From: Syntrophus buswellii
GTDB lineage: Bacteria > Desulfobacterota > Syntrophia > Syntrophales > Syntrophaceae
Direction of reading: 5' to 3'
Length of the DNA: 64,000 nt
Assembly (NCBI RefSeq): GCF_046097065.1
Contig: NZ_CP175563.1
Location: 2,914,001-2,978,000, forward strand
Below the pieces are notes generated by a model. That model was not told the DNA's origin and searched no databases. It was given only the letters and a program-made list of their open reading frames with translations. Made by a program: the position numbers and the translations under genes. Positions 1-8,693 of this stretch are shown piece by piece. The number at the start of each line of letters is the position of its first letter. The first letter of the stretch is position 1.

Positions 1-2
1 CC

Positions 3-1220
3 GGCGAACAGGGCACGAACGCGGATCATGTCAGCCGCCACAACAACGAGGCCATTGTGATCCTCCTCTTGGGCAACGAGCTGTCCTATGCCGCCAAAGT
101 GGCGGAGGAAAACCGGATCCTGTACCGGATGCTGGAGGCGCGCCTGGCGGAGAAACAGCTTCTGCAAGAGGAATTGGCGGGACAGATCCGTTTTCTCCAG
201 ATCCTGATCGACAACATCCCGAATCCTGTCTTTTACAAGGATCCACAGGGACTATACCTCGGCTGCAACAAGGCTTTCGAGGAATATTTCAATCTGCGGA
301 GGGAAGAGATCCTGGGTTCATCCGTCGAGAATCTCGATCAGGTCGATCAGATCGACCTTCATCGCCAATTGGACAGAGAGTTGATTCAGAAGGGCGGCAG
401 GGCCGTTTATGAATCCACGATCCACGCCGAAGACGGCACCCTCTTGCATACCATCATCCATAAAGCCCTTTTTCACAAAGCCGACGGGACTCCGGGCGGC
501 ATTGTCGCCAGCATGACCGATATCACCGATCGCAAACAAACTGAAGAGGTCCTCAGGATCAGCGAGGAAAAATTCCTCAAAGCGTTTCAAGGCATTCCGA
601 CGATGATGACCATCATCACGTTTCAGGACGGAAAAATCGTTGAAGTCAATGAAAGTTATCTGCGAAACCTCGGGTTTACGCGCCGGGAGGTGGTGGGAAA
701 AACCTCAAGAAAGCTTGATGTTTACGTCTATCCGGAACAGCGTAATCTTGTCATTAACATGATGATTGCAAAAGGTTCCGTGCAAAACCTCGATGTCCCG
801 TTACGAACCAAAACGGGAGAGATCCGCCATTGCCTTCTGTCGGCGGAACGGATCCAGTTGCAGAATGTGGAGCACGCACTGATCCTGATGCAGGACATCA
901 CGGATCAAAAGCATGCGGAGCAGGAGCGCCTCCAGCGGATGAGGCTGCAAAGCATACTGCAGACGGCGGGAACGATCTGTCACGAATTCAACCAGCCCCT
1001 TCAGATCCTTTCCGGATACACCGAACTGCTCCTTGCCGACCCGGCCCTGGATCCGAAAATCCATCAGAAACTGCAGATCATAAAGGGACAGACGGAACGG
1101 ATGGAAATGATCACCCAGAAGCTTTTAACCGTGAAAGAATGTTCTTTCAAGGATTATGCGGGAATCGGCAAGATCATGAACCTGCATGAAGACGAGACGG
1201 AAGAAACGGATCCGTCCTGA
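3..1220 (+). CDS. PAS-PAS-HisKA sensor protein lacking an ATPase domain (5' end outside window)
   Basis: The frame is open from the first complete codon and no stop precedes the GTG at 57, so the gene probably begins before the window. Residues below are counted from that GTG. Two PAS domains follow each other (about 45-155 and 165-285), the first containing DNIPNPVFYKD. A HisKA dimerisation helix carries the H-box CHEFNQPLQ with the phosphoacceptor candidate His309. The protein then ends at residue 387 with an acidic tail. No N, G1, F or G2 box of a HATPase_c domain is present, so it cannot autophosphorylate by itself. A single-domain response regulator follows 83 bp downstream. It could be a histidine phosphotransfer-type relay or a truncated kinase. 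Domain calls are firm; function is inferred. Confidence 0.8.
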   Translation, partial: GEQGTNADHVSRHNNEAIVILLLGNELSYAAKVAEENRILYRMLEARLAEKQLLQEELAGQIRFLQILIDNIPNPVFYKDPQGLYLGCNKAFEEYFNLRREEILGSSVENLDQVDQIDLHRQLDRELIQKGGRAVYESTIHAEDGTLLHTIIHKALFHKADGTPGGIVASMTDITDRKQTEEVLRISEEKFLKAFQGIPTMMTIITFQDGKIVEVNESYLRNLGFTRREVVGKTSRKLDVYVYPEQRNLVINMMIAKGSVQNLDVPLRTKTGEIRHCLLSAERIQLQNVEHALILMQDITDQKHAEQERLQRMRLQSILQTAGTICHEFNQPLQILSGYTELLLADPALDPKIHQKLQIIKGQTERMEMITQKLLTVKECSFKDYAGIGKIMNLHEDETEETDPS

Positions 1221-1303
1221 TGCATGGTTATGGCTTGAACAGGAACACATAGAATCAAGAATAAGCAAACAACAGATTTCATTGGATTGTGAAGAGGTAA
1301 GAC

Positions 1304-1705
1304 ATGGTTGAACCGAAGATTCTCCTGGTGGATGATGAGATTGAGATTCTTTCGATGCTGCAGGAGGCATTGAGCATGCGCGATTACAAGGTGATCACGG
1401 CGGAGAACGCGGAAAAGGCCCTGGAGGTTCTCGCCAGGGAAAGTGTCATGGTCATGTTTCTGGATCTCAATCTCCCCGGCATGAGCGGCATCGATCTTTG
1501 CAGGAGAATCCGCAAGGACAATCAGATTGCCATCATCAATGCCCTGACGGGTTACAGCAATATTTACGGGCTTCTGGAATGCCGGGGCGCCGGCTTCGAT
1601 GATTTTTTCATCAAACCTGTTTCGCTCAAGACGCTCTTCAAAGCCGTCGACGATGCCTTCGAAAAAATCGACCGCTGGCAGATCTTTGAGTACGACCTGA
1701 CGTGA
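1304..1705 (+). CDS. Single-domain response regulator (REC only)
   Basis: This 133-residue protein is a stand-alone receiver domain. It shows the acidic pair Asp10-Asp11, the phosphoacceptor Asp54 in FLDLNLPGMSG, the switch Thr82 and the conserved Lys104 in the FIKP motif. There is no output domain, so it probably works as a phosphotransfer intermediate or by binding a partner. The start is an ATG preceded by GAAGAGGTAAG, a good ribosome binding site. It follows the HisKA protein on the same strand with 83 bp between them, so the two are likely a signalling pair. Confidence 0.9.
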   Translation: MVEPKILLVDDEIEILSMLQEALSMRDYKVITAENAEKALEVLARESVMVMFLDLNLPGMSGIDLCRRIRKDNQIAIINALTGYSNIYGLLECRGAGFDDFFIKPVSLKTLFKAVDDAFEKIDRWQIFEYDLT

Positions 1706-1856
1706 TCCCCTCCCTCTGCAGCGGCCGGCTCCAATCCCGACGTTAACATGCGCCTTTTTAAGACCGCTTCGTCGCTGTCCCCACGCCGACATCGGGGTTT
1801 TGCCTCACAGCTTCAAGGCCGCTGAGCCTTCTGCCCTTCACGGTCGGAAGGGAGCT

Positions 1857-2426
1857 TCAGAGAAGAAGCTCTTCCAGGGGCCTCTTGGGAACGTGATGGA
1901 CGCCCTCCTCATCCCGCCAGTATCGGATGCAGCCATCCGGTCCGAGGGGTTCAATGACAACCTTCTCCCGCGGCCTGCCCAGAGCCAGCACAAGGAGGAC
2001 TTCGTACTGCTCCGGGATGTTCAGGGACTGCCGCAGGGCCGCCCGCTTGATCGAAGCGATCATGCATCCCCCCAGTCCCTTCTCCACCGCACCCAGAAGG
2101 ATGCTCTGCGCGGCAATTCCATGGTCGCACCCGAAGGAGTGGACAATGGACGTATCTCCCAGTATCACGATATACGCGGCAGGGCGCTCCCCTTCCGAAG
2201 GGCCTGGCCAGTCATTCAGATAACCGGCCCAGGCAAGACAGGGAAAGATTCGGTCATTCTTGTCAGGATCCGCGGAAAGGACAAACCGGAGCGGTTGGAG
2301 ATTGGCCGCCGAAGGCGAAAGGCGGGCGAGGTCCACAAGTTCTTTCAGCGTTTCTTCGGATATTCGTTCGCTTTCTTCAAATCGTCGGTAACTCCTGTTC
2401 TTCAAAACCAGTTCCTGGAGCATCAT
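1857..2426 (-). CDS. Nitroreductase-family FMN oxidoreductase
   Basis: The 189-residue protein has the N-terminal signature of small nitroreductase-fold flavoenzymes: a basic NRSYRRFEE segment that contacts FMN phosphate, then LSPSAANLQP, and a GLGGCMIAS segment near residue 115. Members use NAD(P)H and FMN to reduce nitro compounds, quinones or flavins; the substrate here is unknown. The ATG is preceded by AGGAAGAAGCC. It lies 35 bp downstream of an isochorismatase-like hydrolase on the same strand, so the two are probably co-transcribed. Confidence 0.85.
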   Translation of the reverse strand: MMLQELVLKNRSYRRFEESERISEETLKELVDLARLSPSAANLQPLRFVLSADPDKNDRIFPCLAWAGYLNDWPGPSEGERPAAYIVILGDTSIVHSFGCDHGIAAQSILLGAVEKGLGGCMIASIKRAALRQSLNIPEQYEVLLVLALGRPREKVVIEPLGPDGCIRYWRDEEGVHHVPKRPLEELLL

Positions 2427-2461
2427 GGCTTCTTCCTTTCCCGGTGAAAGATTTCACCACA

Positions 2462-3022
2462 TCAGTTCAGCTTTTGCAGAAATTCGTCGGCGGTCATAAC
2501 CTGGAAAATCGGATAAAGTGGATTATTGCGGAAAATGTTCAGGATCTGCTCATGGACTTCCTCTTTGTGGGCAGCACAGCAATCCTCGATGAAATAGGCG
2601 GCAAAATCATGGGCCAGCGCATCCAGGACCGTGGAAAGGACGCACCAGTTGGTGCTGATGCCTGCGACGGCCAGGGTGTCTACACCATGCAGACGCAGTG
2701 TCTGATCGAGATCCGTCTTGAAAAATGCGCTGAAGCGGCGTTTGGGGAGCCAGATATCCGTCGGGGCCTGAACCAGCCGGTCGGTGACTTCAGCGCCTTC
2801 AGTGCCCCGGATGCTGTGCTCTTTCATCTTTCCCTTGAAAATGAAATCCCCTTCGAGAAAGCTGTCGGTGGAAAAGATGACGGGGATCGAACGTTTCCGG
2901 GCTTCCTCCGTCAGATGGTTTATCATCGGCACAATGGCCCGGGCAAAAGGCGTAATGGGCAGGGGATGGGAAGAATCCAGGGTATCCTTGACCATGTCGA
3001 TAACAACGATTGCAGGTTTCAT
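2462..3022 (-). CDS. Isochorismatase-like cysteine hydrolase
   Basis: A 186-residue cysteine hydrolase of the isochorismatase/nicotinamidase superfamily. The expected triad can be placed: Asp9 in VVIDMVKD, a Lys in the PKRRFSAF segment and the nucleophile Cys in GISTNWCVLST. The frame is open further upstream, but the ATG at 3022 is chosen because AAGGAG lies nine bases before it and the family normally begins with a short strand such as KPAIVVID. Substrate cannot be read from sequence. It is the first gene of a two-gene unit with the nitroreductase and is divergent from the ModE-like gene, with 184 bp between their starts. Confidence 0.85.
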   Translation of the reverse strand: MKPAIVVIDMVKDTLDSSHPLPITPFARAIVPMINHLTEEARKRSIPVIFSTDSFLEGDFIFKGKMKEHSIRGTEGAEVTDRLVQAPTDIWLPKRRFSAFFKTDLDQTLRLHGVDTLAVAGISTNWCVLSTVLDALAHDFAAYFIEDCCAAHKEEVHEQILNIFRNNPLYPIFQVMTADEFLQKLN

Positions 3023-3206
3023 AAGCAGGGGCTCCTTAAAGATCATTTCATACAAAACAGCTGCAGCATAAAAGGAGGTCATCCTGGAAGTCAAGCCAAA
3101 AACACGCCTGTTCAAAATACTCTCCTGCTTGACTTTGTCTTGATTTTCCGCCTGCTCTATGGCATAAATAACATATTGGTTCGCCCACAAATTTCAGAAG
3201 AAGAGG

Positions 3207-3584
3207 ATGGAATCGTTGAACATCCGACATAAAGTATGGCTGGAAAAGAATGGCCGTGTTCTATTCGGCGAGGGACGATATGAACTGCTCAAGACGATTG
3301 CGGAATGCAAAAGCCTCAATGCAGCCGCTAAAAAGCTGAATATGTCCTATCGTGCGGCATGGGGCAGGCTGAAGGCCTCCGAGGAACGGCTGGGAATCCC
3401 CTTGGTGGTTATTGAATCGCAAAAACAGGGAATGCATCTTACCGAACAGGCGACAGCACTGCTGGAGGCTTTCGACCAGCTTGAAAAGGAAATCACTTCC
3501 CTGATCGCTGAGCGGACAAAGCAGTTATCCTTTCTGTGCACCCCTGACAGCGACAAAAAACAGGAATCTTCAAAAAGTTCATAA
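3207..3584 (+). CDS. ModE-like winged-helix DNA-binding protein
   Basis: The 125-residue protein matches the N-terminal DNA-binding half of ModE/LysR-type winged helices: a GEGRYELLKTI strand-helix start, the recognition region SLNAAAKKLNMSYRAAWGRL, and a LTEQATALLEAF helix after the wing. The molybdate-binding TOBE (Mop) domains of full-length ModE are missing. Such one-domain proteins are usually annotated as molybdenum- or tungsten-responsive regulators, but without a sensor domain the signal is uncertain. The molybdenum theme of the window and the palindromes just downstream (3661-3774) fit that role. It is divergent from the isochorismatase-like gene. Confidence 0.8.
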   Translation: MESLNIRHKVWLEKNGRVLFGEGRYELLKTIAECKSLNAAAKKLNMSYRAAWGRLKASEERLGIPLVVIESQKQGMHLTEQATALLEAFDQLEKEITSLIAERTKQLSFLCTPDSDKKQESSKSS

Positions 3585-3660
3585 CAATTCTTCCTATTAA
3601 GAAGTAATCTGCCTTTCAAATACCTGAAATCCCCTGCATTTCTCTATCATAAGCCTTGCC

Positions 3661-3774
3661 TATCGTTATGTCAATAAAGTCATAATGACTCGAACAATTC
3701 TTGTTGATTTACTTATCATTACATTATATGACTCATTATTACAATCAACCTCTTATTCTTACATTATGACATAA
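3661..3774. promoter_or_regulatory. AT-rich operator-like region with TTATG/CATAA inverted repeats
   Basis: The stretch between the ModE-like gene and the IS3 fragment (3585-3916) has no gene. It holds several inverted repeats: TTATG (3666-3670) and CATAA (3681-3685) ten bases apart, GTTGATT (3703-3709) facing AATCAAC (3743-3749), and a perfect TTATG-A-CATAA palindrome at 3764-3774. Palindromic TTATG/CATAA half-sites resemble sites of ModE-type regulators, and one is also found upstream of moaA (56578-56592). Whether this is a real operator is inference. Confidence 0.4.
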
Positions 3775-3916
3775 AAAGACCACTTTGAGTTGCCGGTTCA
3801 TCCACTAGGCCATCGACTCATCGGGCTTCAGAGTGGGATATGGACTCTGGCGGTCTGTTTTTACAGCTGCAGGGAAAATTTTTTTCAAAGCTGAGTCAGA
3901 AAAAGGAGAAACTTAC

Positions 3917-4354
3917 ATGCAACACAAACGAAAGACATACACCCCGTCCTTTAAAGCCAAGGTCGTTCTGGAAGCCATTCGGGACAAGAAAACATCGGCT
4001 GAACTCGCCGATCGCTATAAGATTCATCCGGTGCAGGTCCGCAACTGGAAAGTCATTGCTACCCGGCGGATGCCGGATCTTTTCACCAATCGTAAGAAGG
4101 ACGATGACCAGGAGAAGGAAAGGCAGATCCAAAGCCTCAACCGTCAGGTTGATCAACTTCAGAAAGAACTGAACTGGCTGCGACAGAATCTGGATCTGAG
4201 CCACAAGGAGCGCGTGTCGCTTATCAAAAGAAAGGATCTTGACATTGCCGTGTGCCGTCAGGCTGAACTGCTTGGAATATCGCGGTCCAGCGTTTACTAT
4301 CAACACAACGGGACTAAACGGGAATCACTGTTGAAGGACCAGGTCAGCGCATAA
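3917..4354 (+). mobile_element. IS3-family transposase fragment (OrfA plus the start of OrfB)
   Basis: The 145-residue product starts with an IS3-type helix-turn-helix (YTPSFKAKVVLEAI, then HPVQVRNWK), continues through a leucine-zipper-like stretch around residues 65-95, and ends with CRQAELLGISRSSVYYQ, the first conserved block of OrfB. The DDE integrase core that should follow is missing, so the element is a dead 5' fragment. The ATG at 3917 has AAAGGAG upstream. The bases between its stop and 4516 hold no recognisable remainder. A 3' fragment of an IS3 OrfB lies at 56895-57221; they may or may not be the same family. Confidence 0.8.
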
Positions 4355-4516
4355 TTCCCCTTCCGGTCAAACAATTCATCTATCGGGATGGCGCAACAGA
4401 GGCGAAACGTTATCAACCGCCTTTTTCAGCCCTGATCTTAAATCTTGTTCTTTTGGTGATTGGCTGATATCGTTCGCGGTGGAAGTCAAATAATCCAGGA
4501 GCTAGGCGGGAAGCTG

Positions 4517-5677
4517 ATGACGAGATCTCCGGTTGATGAAGTCCATCTGTCCCGCATTGTCATTTTCGTCATTATTTTCTTCATCCTGCCCGCCTCCTCC
4601 TGCTCCGGAAGGGCAAGGAATATCATTCTCATTGTTCCCGACGGGATGGGGCTGGCCAATGTCACAGCCGCCCGCATTTCCAAACATGGGAGCAATCCTC
4701 TTCCCCTCTCTTTTGAAACCCTGGATCAGATCGGATACCAGAGAACCTTTGCCGCCGGCGGCGTCATTACCGACTCGGCAGCCGCAGCTTCAGCCTGGGC
4801 CTGCGGAGAAAAATTCTCCAACGGTGAAGTCTGCTATCACCGTGACGGGCGCCCGTATCAGCCGAACATCCTGGAGCTGGCCATGAAATCCGGCAGATCC
4901 ACAGGCCTTGTTGCGACAGAGGCAATCACCGACGCAACCCCCGCCGCCTTCGGCGCCCATGTCCCCTTCCGCCGCTGCTGGAAGGAAATCGCCCGCCAGT
5001 ACATCGAAGAGTCACATGTGAGCGTGCTTCTGGGCGGCGGTAAAGCTCTGCTGACAGCGCAGGAGGCCGATCCATGCGGGACCGCCGGAGATCTTCTGCG
5101 CCTGGCTCAGGAGCGGGGATACCGTGTGGTTGCCGACCGGAAAGAACTGGAAAAAGCCGTTGAGGAGGGTGCGACAAAACTCCTGGGGCTTTTTTCCGAC
5201 CATACCCTTACCCCGGAATACATCAGAAAGCCGGAATCAGCCGAACCTCGGCTGCGGGAGATGGCAACGGCCGCTCTGAGGGTCCTGGAACAGAATGAAG
5301 CCGGTTTTTTTCTTCTCATCGAAGGCTCTCTGGTGGACAGGGCCAACCACGAGAACAATTTTCCCTACCAGGTGGGTGAAGTTCTGGCCTTCGACGAAGC
5401 CGTAGCCGTTGTCCGGGCGTGGGTGGATCAGGACCCGAAGCGCAAGGCGGAAACCCTTCTGATCGTGGTTCCCGACCACGAAACGGGCGGATTCGCCATT
5501 ACAGGCCCTTTTTCAACCGGGAAGGACGCCGACGGCGAGGTCGAAACAGCATGGACGGGGAAGAAACACACGGGGGTCGACACGATCATCTGGAGTTCAG
5601 GGCCGGGAAGTGAGCGCCTTGGCCGCGCCATCGACAATACCGACCTTTACGGGATCATGGCCGATGCCCTGAAATGA
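4517..5677 (+). CDS. Exported alkaline phosphatase
   Basis: A 386-residue member of the alkaline phosphatase family (metal-dependent phosphomonoester hydrolase). An N-terminal hydrophobic segment (about residues 14-28, ending in PASSC) indicates export, possibly as a lipoprotein with an imperfect lipobox. The metal-binding start IILIVPDGMG is present, the nucleophile is Ser87 in ITDSAAAASAW, and the metal-ligand motifs VPDHETGGF and GKKHTG are intact. The ATG at 4517 is preferred over an upstream TTG because it puts the signal segment at the N terminus. Its last 23 bases overlap the convergent trmO-like gene. Confidence 0.85.
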   Translation: MTRSPVDEVHLSRIVIFVIIFFILPASSCSGRARNIILIVPDGMGLANVTAARISKHGSNPLPLSFETLDQIGYQRTFAAGGVITDSAAAASAWACGEKFSNGEVCYHRDGRPYQPNILELAMKSGRSTGLVATEAITDATPAAFGAHVPFRRCWKEIARQYIEESHVSVLLGGGKALLTAQEADPCGTAGDLLRLAQERGYRVVADRKELEKAVEEGATKLLGLFSDHTLTPEYIRKPESAEPRLREMATAALRVLEQNEAGFFLLIEGSLVDRANHENNFPYQVGEVLAFDEAVAVVRAWVDQDPKRKAETLLIVVPDHETGGFAITGPFSTGKDADGEVETAWTGKKHTGVDTIIWSSGPGSERLGRAIDNTDLYGIMADALK

Positions 5678-6488
5678 CGGAAGGAGTTCCTTCGATCTTG
5701 AACAGTTCCTCGTCGGAAAGTGACTTCATGCGGTCAGGGTCTGTCTCGCCCAGCCAGGTCAGAGAAATCTGTTCCCCTTTTTTTCTCCAGATGCTGCAGA
5801 ACCTTTCTCCGGAAGGCTGAAAGGCAAACCGCGGGGGATTGGCCAGGCGGGCCCGGGTCAGCCCTTGCAGGACATCGGCGAGGCAGGCGGAACCGGTCAC
5901 TGTTACAATCAATTCATCGTTATTCAGCTTCCCCCAGCGTTCCTCCACGAACAATCCCATCCTCACGGCAATGTGCAGGTCGGCACAGATCTCACGGTGG
6001 TGGGCAAAGGCCTCTCTTTCCATGTGCCTTTCCCTCATCTGCCGGCAAGCCGGCACGATCTCCGGAGTGCGGGGAGAAAAGACGATATCCTGCTCGAAGT
6101 ATGGTTTGATATCCAGAATGGGGGTTCCATCCACGGCGTCCAGCCCGTCGACGAACAGACGGTTCCCCGCATTTCCTTCCAGCCGTACGAGGGTCAGGGC
6201 GATCGGATTCGGCCGGACCGGAGTCCTCAAGGCAAAAACCCCGTATTTCGGCACGCGGGGATTCACCCGCTCAGGAGATGCCGTAAGAACGTCCCGCCGG
6301 GATTCGTGGAACCAGGACAGAACCCACAGATGGGAGTTCTCATTGATCTTATCCAGGGCAGCCGCATATTCCGGGAAGATTTCGATAACCGAAGAAATCC
6401 CCTGAAGTGAAATGTTTGCCGTGGAGGCTTCCGATGAGCACACGATTCCAATCGGCCGCAGCTCAATGGAACTCATGATAACCTTCAT
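5655..6488 (-). CDS. trmO: TrmO-type tRNA methyltransferase fused to an FmdE-like domain
   Basis: The first roughly 150 residues of this 277-residue protein are a TsaA/TrmO domain: IELRPIGIVCSS at the start, SHLWVLSWFHESRRD, the hallmark FALRTPVRPNPIALT and GTPILDIKPY. TrmO proteins methylate N6-threonylcarbamoyladenosine at position 37 of tRNA using SAM. The remaining residues (about 160-265) resemble an FmdE-type domain: a HHREICADLHIAVRMGL helix and GSACLADVLQGLT, like the domain in the two other FmdE proteins of this window. The ATG at 6488 is chosen for the GGGAGG just upstream. The FmdE assignment is less certain than TrmO; the fusion links the gene to the molybdenum/formate theme. Confidence 0.8.
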   Translation of the reverse strand: MKVIMSSIELRPIGIVCSSEASTANISLQGISSVIEIFPEYAAALDKINENSHLWVLSWFHESRRDVLTASPERVNPRVPKYGVFALRTPVRPNPIALTLVRLEGNAGNRLFVDGLDAVDGTPILDIKPYFEQDIVFSPRTPEIVPACRQMRERHMEREAFAHHREICADLHIAVRMGLFVEERWGKLNNDELIVTVTGSACLADVLQGLTRARLANPPRFAFQPSGERFCSIWRKKGEQISLTWLGETDPDRMKSLSDEELFKIEGTPSVISGHRP

Positions 6489-6713
6489 AGCCTTCCTCCC
6501 TTGCCCAAGGAGTGATGACAGATAGAATTTCCATGATTTTACCGTTTGTTGATCAAACATTCCACCACGATATTTTGCCCCGGCCATCTCCATGAATGTG
6601 CCTTATGTACCCGCTTTCCATGGCGATCTTCCTCGCCCGGATTTCCAGAAACCATGACGCAGTGTACCGGCTTGATAGCATTTTTGAGATGGAATTGGAA
6701 TTTTTTGTGTTCC

Positions 6714-6761
6714 CATATTCTTATGTTTACATATTCCTATGTTTTTATATTCACATGTTTT
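6714..6761. repeat. Three tandem 16-bp iteron-like repeats
   Basis: Three units repeat with an exact 16-bp period: CATATTCTTATGTTTA, CATATTCCTATGTTTT and TATATTCACATGTTTT. A TTGACA hexamer (6764-6769) follows directly, with TGTACT 17 bases further on, giving a plausible promoter that points to the plus strand although no plus-strand gene follows. The units contain GAATATG on the minus strand, an element that recurs upstream of modA, the DUF364 operon and formate dehydrogenase. The rest of 6489-6960 holds no gene; an imperfect inverted repeat of GTAGG(T/C)AAAC near 6885 and 6950 may mark an insertion-sequence end. Confidence 0.6.
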
Positions 6762-6960
6762 TGTTGACAGAGAGCGCCACTTTATTTGTACTCCCAACCC
6801 TAAAGAAAAGTTTCTATTAATATCAAAAGCTTGAAACTCAAGGGCGATTTTTCGGGTAACGGTCACCCGCCTTCGACAGCGGTAGGTAAACAAAATTGAA
6901 ATTCTTAAGTAAAATTATCGTTATAAGTCGTTGTCGAATTTTTGGCGTTTGCCTACATTT

Positions 6961-7998
6961 TTAAGGGGTCACCTGGATATGCCGAATACGTTGCGGTGGA
7001 GATATCTTTAGTAGTTTTAGGATGTTGACTTGTTCCGGTGTCGGTTCGGTGGTCTGTAATACCCGTCCTTCTTTTGAAAAAAATTCTCCAAGATGAAGGC
7101 GCTCCATTTGAGCTTTGATATGGTCCCAAGGCATGTTCGTTTTCCTCTCGGCAACCCTTACCAGAAGGAGTGCCAGGAAACAGAGGAACACATGGGCTTC
7201 GATCCGTTCATCCTTCCGGTGATAAACAGGTCTCAGATCCAGAGTCGTTTTCAGGGTTCGGAAAGCCCGCTCCACTTCCATCAGTTGTTTGTACCCCAGT
7301 GCCACATCCTCAGGACTCAGGGTGTCGTCACTGGTGGAAATGATGTATTTCCCGTCCAGATGGGCCTCTTCTCTGATCTTCCCTTTGTCGATTTTGATCC
7401 GCCCGGTTTTCAACTGCCGCAGGTATCTGCCCATGGTCCGGTGGGACAGAAGGGCGCAGACGTTCTTCGTGTGACCGTGTCCGGTCTGCTCTTTGATGGA
7501 CTTCAGAGCTTCTTCAATCTTTTTGATGGTCTTCTCGCGAGTGGCCTGATCCTTTTTGGCTTCATCCGGATTGTGAACCAGGATAAAGCGGCGGCGCTTT
7601 TCCCCGTCGCCAATGATCACTTCCTTGATCTCCAGGTTTTCCCGAACGGAAGTGAACCTGCCCCGCTTGGCCAGAACCTCGCGGTGGATCTCCTGATTGT
7701 CCCGGAGCTTCTCGCCGATGATGTAATGACCGCCGGCCTTCTGCAGGATCAGGCGATTCTCTTCGGAACTCATCCCACGGTCCATGACCCAGACGCAGCG
7801 GCCCCGTTTCCAGCCGAGAAGATCGCTCTTGACCTTTTCCACGGTCTTCATGTCCGAGGTGTTGCCCGGCATCGTCCAGCACTTCACCGGGATGCCCTCC
7901 TTCGTGACCGCCAGGCCGATCCGCTCCACTGCAACGGTACAGTTCGCCTCCAGGAAAAAGGTGCCAAACTGTTTTCCTGTGTCCACACGCAGTTCCAT
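6961..7998 (-). mobile_element. IS1634-like (IS4-type) DDE transposase, N-terminally truncated
   Basis: The 345-residue frame matches the central and C-terminal parts of IS1634-type transposases: GIPVKCWTMPGNTSDMKTVE, the second catalytic region VWVMDRGMSSEEN, and the C-terminal EVERAFRTLKTTLDLRPVYH block that carries the catalytic Glu. Family members are usually over 500 residues, so the first third with the first catalytic Asp is missing. The break lies immediately after the modB stop codon, where modC would be expected, suggesting that insertion and deletion removed modC. Not expected to be active. Confidence 0.8.
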
Positions 7999-7999
7999 G

Positions 8000-8686
8000 T
8001 CAGTCCGTCCGAATCATTCTTCTCCCCAACCATTCGTGAAAGATGAGCACGGCTACGGAAATGGTTATGGACACCAAGCAGAGGGCCATGGCCATCTCGT
8101 CGCCTCGAGGGGAACTGATGTATTCATAAATCGCCAGGGGGATCGTCTGGGTAACCCCGGGGATGTTTCCCACGACGATGATCGTCGCCCCGAATTCACC
8201 CAGTCCCCGGGCGAACATGAGAACGGAGCCGGCGATGATTCACCGGACGGAAAGGGGCAGGATCACCGTGAGGACATTGTGAAACCAGCCTGCTCCGAGG
8301 GTCCGGGAAGCCTGAATAAGGCGCACATCGATGGTTTCCATTCCTGTCCGCATCGACCGGACCATCAGGGGAAAGCCCAAGACCGCCGTGGCGATGACCG
8401 CCGCTTTCCAGGTAAAAATCAGCTGAATCCCGAGGGGCTGGAGGATCATCTTCCCGACCCAGCCCTGCTGTCCCAAAAGGAGGAGCAGAAGATAGCCAAC
8501 GACGACAGGCGGCAATGTCAGAGGAAGATTGACAAGGACATCCAGGGCGACCCGCCCCCGGAACTTCCGGAAGGTCATGAGATAGGCAACGGCAAAACCA
8601 AAGGGAAGAGAAATCAGAGTGGCCACAATGGCCACTCTGATCGACAGCAGGATTGCCGAATAATCGGTCGATGTAAAACCGGGCAT
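8000..8686 (-). pseudogene. modB: modB, molybdate ABC transporter permease with an in-frame TGA
   Basis: Both halves are in one frame and together give 228 codons, the usual ModB length. The N-terminal part has the membrane segments and LPLTLPPVVVGYLLLLLLG; the C-terminal part has ARGLGEFGATIIVVGNIPG, the EAA-loop signature of ModB. Codon 149 (8240-8242) is TGA where ModB proteins have Gly (normally GGA or a synonym), so a single base change explains the break. Modest readthrough cannot be excluded. It follows modA by seven bases, and the expected modC ATPase is absent: a transposase fragment begins one base after the stop. Confidence 0.8.
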
Positions 8687-8693
8687 GTGGAAA

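Noticed and set aside
8240..8242. The modB TGA as a selenocysteine codon
   Set aside because: ModB has Gly here and no redox or metal role at this site; no convincing SECIS was seen. A nonsense change is simpler.
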